A stretch of 64,000 bases of DNA. It comes from Rhynchosporium graminicola (lineage: Eukaryota; Ascomycota; Leotiomycetes; Helotiales; Ploettnerulaceae). The stretch covers positions 248,001-312,000 of the forward strand of contig FJUW01000039.1 in NCBI GenBank assembly GCA_900074885.1. Direction: 5' to 3'. The position numbers and the translations under genes are program-made. This document shows, piece by piece, positions 36,499 through 46,122 of this stretch. Position 1 is the stretch's first letter. Every line of letters starts with the position of its first letter. The notes beneath the pieces were generated by a model. The model was not told the origin of the DNA. It saw nothing but the letters and a program-made list of their open reading frames with translations, and searched no databases.

Positions 36499-37009
36499 CG
36501 AGGCTTTGCTCAGTGAAAGTTACTTCATGTTGACAACCATTCTGATTAAACTATATCTTACAAATAATGCTATGACGATTGCTGTGTGGAAAGAGATCGA
36601 TGTCTATTTGATTAGCTAACCGCGTTAGTGGGGGAGCGATGTAGCGGGGGTCTGTTGCGGCAAAGCCGAAGTTGTGCGGAAGTACAAACCCACGTCTCTG
36701 GGGGCTCTTCAATATGATTATTTTCCTCATGAATCCAAAGCCGGCAGAGCGTCATGGTGACTGCCACTGCAAAGTTCTGAAATAGAATGTAATTTGCTTT
36801 CTCTCTGCGGATAAAGCTTCTTCGACTTATCATTCAACCTTGCACATTCTACAGAAGTGCAGGGTATACTCACGTGTGACCTTGAAAGTATTGGACCGAA
36901 GTACACAGCACAAGGCTTCTACTACTTCGTACAAGTTAGAATTAATCAACATTCGGTATCTGTGCACGACTCTAGGTGATTCTAGTAGCTTCGGGGTTAC
37001 AGGGGTTTA
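36499..37009. other. intergenic left flank of the transposon nest
   Basis: Normal-composition sequence with no gene, ending in TTACAGGGGTTTA at the Tc1-like element border. The composition switches abruptly to AT-rich from about 37030. Confidence 0.6.
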
Positions 37010-38033
37010 AGCAGGGGGGGAATCCAATAAGATAATAATGCAAATTCGCCGCTTTTACTACTAGAAATACTAGAATTAACTATAGAGTCGACATATAATA
37101 TACCTATACTGAAAACGCTACGGAAATAGACTTCACGAGATAATCGATTACGATATGAGACTCTCTACTTCGAGGCCGGCTAGACTTAAGACCAAATTGC
37201 CTTGTAATTGAACCTTACTCGAGCATAAGTCTAGTACGTCTTATCTTATCGATTAACTCCTCAAAGTCACTCTCGAGGCCGAAAGGTATACCTAAATACT
37301 CCGTAAAGGAAGCGTCTAATAGACTAGATTACTACTTCGAAGGCAAATCAGCATACTCTATAGGATTAAATACCCTCGCTTCTAGGGTGGGATTATAAGT
37401 TATAAGCTATTCGAATAGCTTTTAAGAAGGAAGGGTATACCCGTCGAATTACTCGTCGAAAACTAGTCCTTACTTATATTAATAAGGTCTAAAGGCTTTA
37501 ATAGGCTATCGAGCACGAGAATTAGACTAAAGATTAGTAGTTTTCGATCTATTAGAGTAATAAGACTTAGGTATAACCTAGGAGGTATACGAAGGACTAG
37601 ATTACTCGAAAGATAAGAGAGGAAGAGCTCTTTTATAACGATTACGTAGCTGATTAATATTAAAAGAAGATCAGGTAGATATTTTAGAAGACGATTTCGG
37701 GGAGGTACGGCCGCTATAAAGGGGTATTTTAGGAGAAAGACTAAGAGATAATAAATACCGGTTTATACTTAGGTATTCTAATACTAAAGATTCAAGAGAT
37801 ACTCGAGGAGTTTCTAGACCTTAAATTTCAATAAGATAACGCTAAAGGTCACGCTGCTACGTTTACTTATAAGGTATTCGAAGCTATTAGAATTAAGCCT
37901 ATCTACTAGCCTCTAAATAGTCCCGATTTAAATCCTATCGAGATAATTTGGGATGAAATAAAAGATTAGATCGAAAGAAATCATCCAGAGGTATATAATT
38001 CGTATAAACGTCTACGAGGAGTAGTATAGGAAG

Positions 38034-38038
38034 CCTAG
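38034..38038. repeat. target-site duplication CCTAG (left copy)
   Basis: Directly left of the 5' end of the 496-bp LTR at 38039. The identical CCTAG follows the other LTR at 55321-55325. Removing one copy plus the element restores the transposase reading frame. Confidence 0.93.
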
Positions 38039-38534
38039 TATAACGTTCCTGGTTCTGACTAGTACGCGGGGTACAGGCTCGTCGGTTAGTATTAGCTATA
38101 AAGTAAAGTAAATAAGAAGTTCGGTTCTTAATTAGAATTAAGACGTTATAAGTAAGTATTAATTACTATATGAATTTAAGCACGAAGCTCTTATCTAATA
38201 GCAGAAGTGCTAGTCTTATATAGAATCTTCGTTCCCTTATACTAGCTATATAAGACTATCTTATATAGCGCGCAAGCTCTCGCGACCTATCTAGTAGTCT
38301 AGCATATCACGTGATCCTAGATTACTTATAACTATAATACTATTATTACTTTAATATAAGTAGATATATAGTACTACTCGCTAGTTTATACTATAACTAT
38401 ATTAGTATCTTTCCTCTAATAGTACTAACTCTTTTCTAGTACTAAAACCTATCTAGTACTTACTACTAGGTAGTACTATTAGTATTCTAGTGCTAGGACA
38501 GTTTTAGTATTAAGAACTATACTAGTTCGTAATA
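38039..38534 (-). repeat. LTR of element A (3' LTR in element orientation)
   Basis: 496 bp; aligns end to end with 54825-55320. In the first 58 bp I count nine differences, all C/T or G/A transitions. This copy is damaged to both ends, including GTTCGTAATA where the other copy has GTTCGTGACA. Confidence 0.95.
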
Positions 38535-39088
38535 CTATCCCTCTTCTATCTTAGCGTATCCTTACGCTTAAGTACGCCTAAGGAAATATCGATAACTACT
38601 TATAGCTATCTCCTTCTTTTATTATACCCCCTGAATACTTAACTAAACGAATCGATTATATTATACTCGGAAGATAAATAGAATTAAGTAATAAAATTAT
38701 AATATTATATACTAGATATAAAAAGGCGAAATATAAAGAGTATATATCGCCTCGCGATCCTAAATTAACTAGATATAGTTATTACGCCCGACTAAATAAA
38801 TCCTGCGATATTCGTATAAGGAACTAGATACTTATAGCTTCCGAATAAGAAAGTCTTAATTCCTAAATCGAAAAATTAGAGGATAAGAAAGACTTAACTA
38901 TAGCTAAGTTCTATATGCGAATTATAAGGTTAAAGAAATAGAAACGTTTCTTATACGAATAGTAGTAAAAGATAATTACTACTAGTCTGAACTTGATAGC
39001 TAAGCTCGATACTCTTAAAGCTCTAGAAAAAGAAGAAAAGGAGAAATAAGAAAGGGAAAGAGTACTTAATAATACTAAGTTAGTAGGC

Positions 39089-39366
39089 TGTAACGACACA
39101 AGACTCAAGGCGGTATACAAGCAAGAATAAACAAGTAGGGAGGCCAAGAGCGATCTTATATAGTCTAGTACGAAGGAAACAGAAAGATGCAGAGCTCTGA
39201 AGGAGTCTGCACCTTCTATATATACAAGGAGGGTATACCTAAGGCACCGATACTAGCCCGTATCTGCCACGTATGCCTAAGGCACCGATACTGGCCCGTA
39301 TCTGCCACGTATGCCTAAGGCACCGATACTAGCCCGTATCTGCCACGTATACCATGCGCCGTCATA
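39089..39366 (-). repeat. LTR of element B (left)
   Basis: 278 bp, TGTAACGACACAAGACTC to GTCATA. Almost undamaged apart from its final GTCACA-to-GTCATA change. Contains three tandem copies of a 38-bp unit. Confidence 0.95.
39229..39348. repeat. three 38-bp tandem units inside the element B LTR
   Basis: Unit GTATGCCTAAGGCACCGATA + CTGGCCCGTATCTGCCAC repeated three times. The same array occurs in the right LTR (about 40597-40713). The solo LTR at 51866-52067 has only one unit; 278 minus 76 equals 202, exactly the solo LTR length. Confidence 0.93.
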
Positions 39367-39720
39367 TTACCCCCTTCCAAGACAAAGGCTCGCCCTCGAG
39401 CCTTAAAGAATCGAACAAAGGAAACAAAGTAAGTACAAAACGCAGTTAAATATTAAGATAACCTTCCAAATTTCTATTAAACCGAAACTGTAGATACTAA
39501 TTCAGTACCGAGATCATCTCTTCTATAGAGGGAAACGTAATCTCCGGTAATTATAATACCGAGTTTTACTAAATAAGCGAGGCTAAGCGAGTGATTAAAA
39601 TACTTAAAGGTTACGAAAGAAACAAAGGTCTAAATCGAATTCCAAAGAAGCTAAAAGATCAAGGAGAGTCAGATATCTTTATTAAGTAGATATAGAAAGT
39701 GTTAAATTAAAGGTTCTTTT

Positions 39721-40092
39721 CTAGTAGAAGGAGGTCGATTCTGCTGAGGGGGACAAATTATACCGGGGTATAGGGGTTACGAGTCGGATTCCGGCAATTT
39801 CCGCTAAGGTAATAAGCTACTTCGTCCTAGCCTAAAAGCAAGGTTTTTCGCTATCAGAGCTGCTTTCGGAAGGTTAAAGTCGGGTGAGGAGTTAATGAAT
39901 ATTTTCTTTCTAGTAGAAGGAGGTCGATTCTGCCGAGGGGGATAAATTATACCGGGGTATAGGGGTTACAAGTCGGATTCCGGCAATTTCCGCTAGGGTA
40001 ATAAGCTACTTCGTCCTAGCCTAAAAGTAAGGTTTTTCGCTATTAGAGCTACTTTCGGAAGGTTAAAGTCAAGTAAGGGGTTAATAAATATT
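39721..40092. repeat. 189-bp tandem duplication inside element B
   Basis: CTAGTAGAAGGAGGTCGATT begins at 39721 and again at 39910. The two copies run in parallel to ATATT and differ by a few transitions (for example CTGCTGAGG/CTGCCGAGG, TTACGAG/TTACAAG). Confidence 0.92.
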
Positions 40093-40453
40093 AGGGCCTA
40101 TAAGGAAGTTTCCACCTAAAATTCGTCTGCTGTTTTACTTCGTACGCACGAAGGAACGAGTTTCGAAGTATCCGAGAGTGACTTCGTAGTAATACTAGTG
40201 CTTCTGAAGCTGAATTACGTTCAAATTCCCAGCTATCCGAGAGATCTCTGGAATCTTAGCTCTTTTAAAAACCTAACTATCGAATTCGTAATTAATAGTA
40301 CTAACTGTTTCCGTATGATTCCGAAGTACAAAAATCCAAGGTGAGTAGAGATAACTTAGCGAAGAGCTCCCTAGTAGTCGTACGTGCGAATCGAGTTTTC
40401 TAGGTGAGATATTATTTAATACTATCCCCGGCGGTCTTAATCTTTCTATTTAA

Positions 40454-40731
40454 TATAACGACATAAGACTTAAGGCAGTATATAAGTAAGAATAAACAAG
40501 TAGGGAGGCTAAGAGCGATCTTATATAGTCTAGTACGAAGGAAACAGAAAGATGTAGAGCTCTGAAGGAGTCTGCACCTTCTATATATACAAGGAGGGTA
40601 TGCCTAAGGCACTGATACTAGCCCGTATCTGCCACGTATGCCTAAGGCACCGATACTGGCCCGTATCTGCCACGTATGCCTAAGGCACCGATACTGGCCC
40701 GTATCTGCCACGTATACCATGCGCCGTCACA
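40454..40731 (-). repeat. LTR of element B (right)
   Basis: 278 bp, starting TATAACGACATAAGACTT and ending GTCACA. It shows eight transitions relative to the left copy in the first 110 bp and almost none after that. Confidence 0.95.
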
Positions 40732-40910
40732 TAGGCGCGGAACCCTCTAGTTCCGACGTCCCTATCGACCTCTCGTTCGACTTAATAGTCGAACTTCCTT
40801 TTAACTTTACTAACTCGCTCTAAGTAAATCTAGGTTTTATTAATAGAAATTAGCTAGTAATACTAAGTAATAAAAGCTTAACTTAAGTTCCTATATATTT
40901 TCCGAATATA

Positions 40911-41177
40911 TATAACGACACAAGACTCAAGGCGGTATACAAGCAAGAATAAACGAGTAGGGAGGCTAAGAGCGATCTTATATAGTCTACTACGAAGGAA
41001 ACAAAAAGATAAGGAAGGAAGAAGAAGAGAGATAGAGTGTAAAGCACCTTATATATATATACTAGTACTAGTCCGATACTATACCGAGTCGGACACTAGT
41101 TCTACCGGGATACCTATAAACTCGGCCCTGTTATCTATCCTTCTTCTCATATGACATTCAGGTAAGCTATCGTCACA
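40911..41177 (-). repeat. LTR of element C (left)
   Basis: 267 bp, TATAACGACACAAGACTC to ATCGTCACA. The first roughly 100 bp match the element B LTR; beyond that the two LTRs are unrelated. Confidence 0.94.
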
Positions 41178-41706
41178 TTACCCCCCTCCTAAGAAGAGCT
41201 TAACCCCAAGCTCGGAAGGTTATAGTTTATACTAGAATTAGTCTTTATTATAACTATTTTCGTTAATATTCGCGTAATAAGCGCTAGCCGCTTTTTAGTA
41301 GTAGTAAATTCTTTATCAGGTTCTAACTAGTTACATCGCTATAATAATACTATATTAGTCGTAGCTTCTAAATCGGGCGGTAAGTAGTATTTACTTTATC
41401 TATTTATAGTAGGAATCGAGTTAAGTAGAGCGTAGGGTATATAAAGGAAGGGGTTTATTAATATTAAAGCTTTTCCTTTTCAACTGCGATAACTACTTCA
41501 ACTTATAAGTTTACTCTCCCTAGACTGCGATATAGCTCCTATAGTAGGTATCGTTACTAACTACTATAGTAGTCTACTATAATCTTATATATCAATCGAC
41601 CTAATTAACTCTTCTCTTAATATAAGTAAGTTTCCTATCTTAGTTTTAGAGATAGTCCTTAAGTGCGATATAGGGGTTTCACAGATCTATAACACTAACT
41701 CCTATA

Positions 41707-42632
41707 GTGCTTTTACTAGTTCCTACTAGTGCTCTTTCGGCGGCGTATCGTATATATTACCTACGATATATTCGCGCTTTCCTTAAGATAAAGTATAATA
41801 ATACTCCTATTTTAGAACTCCTATACTCGTTTAATAAGCCTAACTCTAAGCTTTATAAGTATTATTCGGCGTTAAAGAGTAGTTATAAGTATATAAGTTA
41901 CTTGAATATAAACGTAGTTATATATACTAACGTGTTATAGTTACTTAATTACGTTAATACAGAGTATACTATTTTATCCGGTTTACTTCCTAGTAGCGAA
42001 GCTAAGGACATAAAGCTAAATCAGGGTAGTATTATAGCTACCTATAAAGCTATTAATCAGATCTATCGTCTCGCGAAATCTACTACTCCTACTACTACGT
42101 TAGAGATTACTACTATATAATTAGTAGAGACTTAGGCTTTAAGGCGTTCTATAGAGAAAGTATTTAAGGAGTTAGAGTTTATTAAGGCAGTAAGTTGCGA
42201 TCTTAAACCCTCAGATACTAATACGATACTAACGCGATATAGGATTTAGATCTTTTAATAATCGATTCGGCAGAATCTAGGTTAATAGCCGGAATAGCGT
42301 TAAAGTAGATAAAAGAATTAAATAGTATTATATAGGAATTTACGAAGAAAGCTATATTTAAAGCTACAATATCTAACACTAAAGGAAAAAGGAATTTACC
42401 TTCTAGTTCAGAGATAGCGTTAGATCTAGATACTCCCGGACCCTCTCTAAAGAAGAAAGCCCATAGGATTAGCTATTATACTCAGTCTACTACTAGGGCT
42501 ATATTAGCAGATTCGGGTAAGGAGTTAGATATAGTAGTTCCGGTTCCAGATATTCCAGATTTACTAGAAGCTCTAGAGAACTTAAGGGAGAAAGCTAGTA
42601 AAGTAGAAGTAATTAAAGAAGTAAAGTTTTAA
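41707..42632 (+). pseudogene. opposite-strand ORF relic of gypsy element C
   Basis: On plus, between the left LTR and the pol 3' end of element C. Opens MLLLVPTSALSAAYRIYYLR and runs 77 codons before the first stop; then, through RIP-type stops, NTEYTILSGLLPSSEAKDIK, LNQGSIIATYKAINQIYRLA, RRSIEKVFKELEFIKAVS; one frame change near 42250; then LLIIDSAESRLIAGIALK, ISNTKGKRNLPSSSEIALDL, HRISYYTQSTTRAILADSGK and ELDIVVPVPDIPDLLEALEN to the stop TAA at 42630-42632. About 308 codons. Synonymous structure and long stop-free tracts show it was coding. Family not recognised. Confidence 0.65.
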
Positions 42633-42671
42633 ATATAGCGTTATTATAGAGTATAATCAGAGGATTATTCC

Positions 42672-43188
42672 TAGTAATAAATTCTGATACTAGTAACTAT
42701 AATAGCTTATTATCCTCTAAGTAACTATAGTTATCTATTCTATCTTCCTAAGCCTTAATCTACTAATCTAGTTTACGTAAAGGTCTAGGTTTACTTAAGT
42801 TAGTAGTATAGAAGTCTCTAAGCTTATACGGAGTACTTATTAAGTCGGAAGTATTATACTAAGTTAGGTCCGGGTCGTAGTCTAGCTAGCTAACTTAATA
42901 CTTCAGATTACCTCTTAAGAGCTATATAGNTAGTAATAAATTCTAATACTAGTAACTATAATAGCTTATTATCCTCTAAGTAACTATAGTTATCTATTCT
43001 ATCTTCCTAAGCCTTAATCTACTAATCTAGTTTACGCGGAGGTCTAGGTTTACTTAAGTTAGTAGTATAGAAGTCTCTAAGCTTATACGGAGTACTTATT
43101 AAGTCGGAAGTATTATACTAAGTTAGGTCCGGGTCGTAGTCTAGCTAGCTAACTTAATACTTCAGATTACCTCTTAAGAGCTATATAG
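42672..43188. repeat. 258-bp block duplicated across a single N (42930)
   Basis: 42672-42929 is repeated at 42931-43188 directly after the N. The copies differ at a few C/T or G/A positions (TTCTGATAC/TTCTAATAC, TTTACGTAAAGG/TTTACGCGGAGG). This looks like two contig ends from different repeat copies joined without merging, not a biological duplication. Confidence 0.85.
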
Positions 43189-44847
43189 TAAGTATATCTT
43201 ATAACTCCTACTCTTCTTAAGTAGCAATAACCTCCGGGAATAAGTTTAGTAACTCCTAGCCTAGTAATAAGTCGTCCGAGTCCTTAAAGAGTAATTCGGA
43301 AGCGAATATATCGTATATAGAAGATCCCGGGAGTAAATCTAGCTTATAAGAGTATCCGATCTTAGCTAGGACCTAGTATAGTCCTACCTAGAGACTAGAT
43401 AGCTTCTTACTTAGCTAGTAATTCTTAAGATTCCTTATAGAGAGAAATACCTTATCTCTAACTTCCTAGTTAATACTACGCCGTTTCAGGTCAGTTATAG
43501 CGCTTACCTTATACTAAGTAGCTAGCATATTAGCTTTTATAACCTCGATAGCGGATTTAGTATATTTAGCTAGGGATTTAGTATTAGTATAATTAAGCTT
43601 CTCTTATAGTATTAATCCGGTAAGTTACTTCTAGTCCTAGCTATTCCGTAGTAGTATACTGTATTTAAGGGTATATAGCGCTATGCCGATAGAGTCGTAA
43701 GGTAAGGTTACTTAAGCGCGGTCTATTATTAGTAGTAGTTCGCCCTAGTTACTCTAGTAGTAATTAATAAAAGGTCTAAGGCGTTAATTAATATACTAAT
43801 TCATAATCTCTATCTATCTATCGGTTTACTAGTAGAAGGAGGTAGAGAGCTTAACCTTAACTCTAATTATATAGTAAAACTCTTACTAGAAGAATAAGAC
43901 TAACTAAGCTCCTTAGTTAGATATAATTAACTTAAAGATATATCTGAAACAATATATCTATTAAATAAATAATATTACTATCCCGCGGGTATCGATATTA
44001 TAGTAGTATAGTATTAATATAGAGTCCTTCCCTAAGCAGTCGATAAATACTAATATCCTATTAAATCCTTAGTTATCGAGCAGGAAATCCTTAAAATCTA
44101 TAGCTAAGTACTATATAGAGTAGCTAAGTACCGGTAATAAGTAGAGGAATCCTTACTATTTCGTTTGCTTTAGATAAGAGTACTAATAGGAGTAGTAATT
44201 ATAAGTATACTATTTTATATCCGATATAAGTCCTTTCTAGTAGTAATAAGTAGAAATTATTTCAGCGGTCTTATAAGTATTCAGATAAGTAGAGGAAACT
44301 TAATCGTGGACTTCACTAATTAAACAGGTATATAGTAGAGTATAGCGTTATACGTATAGATAACTATTATAAAGTAGTAAACTATTATTAATAATATAGC
44401 TATCTCCTAATATATTCCGTTTATTAGAGAACGATTCTTAGTTAAATTAGTATAGTTTCTCGATTAAATCAAAAGAGTTACGTATAAGTTCCGGTAGCGT
44501 ATTAGTCCTTAGCGATATTAAGTATATATAACTGATTTAATTAATATAATACTTAGCTAGTTCCGCGTTAATCCTAAGGTCTAAGTAGTCTAGAGGTAAT
44601 AAAACCTAAGATCTACTATCCTATTTCTATTATTCTTATATCCTTAGATCTTATTCCTTATAGCTAAAGATATCAGCTTTAGTATTATCTTTACTAAGCG
44701 TATATATAATTTAAAAGTTAAATTCAGAAAGGAATTCTATTTATCTAGCTTACTTACTAGTTAGGACCTTAGTAGTTATAAAGTATTCTAAGGATCGATA
44801 GTCCGTATATACGCTAGTATAGCGTCATAGAGATATAAGTTCCGGTT

Positions 44848-46122
44848 TCTATTTCCGGAAAGACTTAATAATAGCGTATAGCTCCTTATCGTAGATCTCT
44901 TAGTTTAGTTTATATCTATTAAGAATATAAGAGTAGAATCTAATTAAATACTACTAGTTATCTTTATATAATTAAGAGATAACTCTAGCTATTATACTAT
45001 TAGAAGTATTAGTTTCTAGTTTAGTTTATAATTCAGGGTCGAAATAGTATAGTTTCTGCACCGATAGTAGCTATTAGCGTAAATCGTCGAAGGACTTCTT
45101 ATAATCGTCAGTGAAATTCTATAGTACTATAGGCCGAGTAAGTACTAAGAGAGGTTTAGTAATAAGGCCGAAATTCCGAATAAATTAATAGTAGAACTTA
45201 TAGAATCCTAAGAAGGATTTCATAGCTATTACTATTTCGGGGTACTTCTAATCTACTAATAGTATTACCTTCTCGGGATCTAGTTCGATTCTATTAGTAG
45301 TAATAATATATCCGAGGTATTTAGTCTAAGTAATATAGAATTCGCTTTTCTTAATATCTACCTGAAGTCCGGTATCTATTAAGTATTATAATACTAATTT
45401 AATATATTTCTTATATTCTTAGAGCGTTTCCGAGTATATAAGAATATTATCTAAGTAAGCTATACAGAAATCATCTAAGTAATCNTCTATTTCCGGAAAG
45501 ACTTAATAATAGCGTATAGCTCCTTATCGTAGATCTCTTAGTTTAGTTTATATCTATTAAGAATATAAGAGTAGAATCTAATTAAATACTACTAGTTATC
45601 TTTATATAATTAAGAGATAACTCTAGCTATTATACTATTAGAAGTATTAGTTTCTAGTTTAGTTTATAATTCAGGGTCGAAATAGTATAGTTTCTGCACC
45701 GATAGTAGCTATTAGCGTAAATCGTCGAAGGACTTCTTATAATCGTCAGTGAAATTCTATAGTACTATAGGCCGAGTAAGTACTAAGAGAGGTTTAGTAA
45801 TAAGGCCGAAATTCCGAATAAATTAATAGTAGAACTTATAGAATCCTAAGAAGGATTTCATAGCTATTACTATTTCGGGGTACTTCTAATCTACTAATAG
45901 TATTACCTTCTCGGGATCTAGTTCGATTCTATTAGTAGTAATAATATATCCGAGGTATTTAGTCTAAGTAATATAGAATTCGCTTTTCTTAATATCTACC
46001 TGAAGTCCGGTATCTATTAAGTATTATAATACTAATTTAATATATTTCTTATATTCTTAGAGCGTTTCCGAGTATATAAGAATATTATCTAAGTAAGCTA
46101 TACAGAAATCATCTAAGTAATC
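44848..46122. repeat. 637-bp block duplicated across a single N (45485)
   Basis: 44848-45484 is repeated at 45486-46122 with no difference seen by eye. It falls inside the RT/RNase H region, so the duplicated RNase H start and RT end would make no protein sense. Probable assembly overlap. Confidence 0.88.

Larger units (their letters stand above)
39089..40731 (-). mobile_element. short non-autonomous LTR element B (278-bp LTRs)
   Basis: Inserted in element A; TSD TAGGC at 39084-39088 and 40732-40736. LTRs 39089-39366 and 40454-40731, each exactly 278 bp. The 1087-bp interior (39367-40453) has no pol remnant. It contains a 189-bp tandem pair and, next to the LTR at 40454, a leader (ATCCGAGAGATCTCTGG near 40228-40245, TCTTTCTATTTAA at 40441-40453) that matches the same position in element C. 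A purine tract on minus (GGAAGGGGGTAA) abuts the LTR at 39366, giving the minus orientation. The LTR half nearest the leader (about 100 bp) is shared with element C, the rest differs. Best read as a TRIM-like parasite of the element C family. Confidence 0.9.
38582..40823 (+). pseudogene. opposite-strand ORF relic of gypsy element A, split by element B
   Basis: On plus, opposite to pol, between the purine tract and the pol 3' end. The frame runs 38582-39083 and continues in frame after removing element B and one TSD copy (40737-40823, stop TAA at 40821-40823). Readable pieces: PPEYLTKRIDYIILGR, ILYTRYKKAKYKEYISPRD, KLTRYSYYARLNKSCDIRIR, IEKLEDKKDLTIAKFYMRII, AKLDTLKALEKEEKEK, then across the junction NNTKLVGAEPSSSDVPIDLS and FNFTNSL. 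It is rich in Lys/Glu and partly coiled-coil-like; about 220 codons. In-frame TAG/TAA codons all fit transitions. No family recognised. Confidence 0.65.

Noticed and set aside
38911..39147. Minus-strand 78-codon open frame
   Set aside because: It spans the junction of gypsy A and element B and lies opposite the coding-like plus frame; it is a by-product of AT-rich sequence.
39229..39348. CRISPR-like regular 38-bp repeats
   Set aside because: The units are directly adjacent without spacers, lie in an LTR, and the genome is eukaryotic.
40638..40823. Plus-strand ORF beginning in the LTR of element B
   Set aside because: Its first half is LTR repeat; only the second half belongs to the opposite-strand ORF relic of gypsy A.
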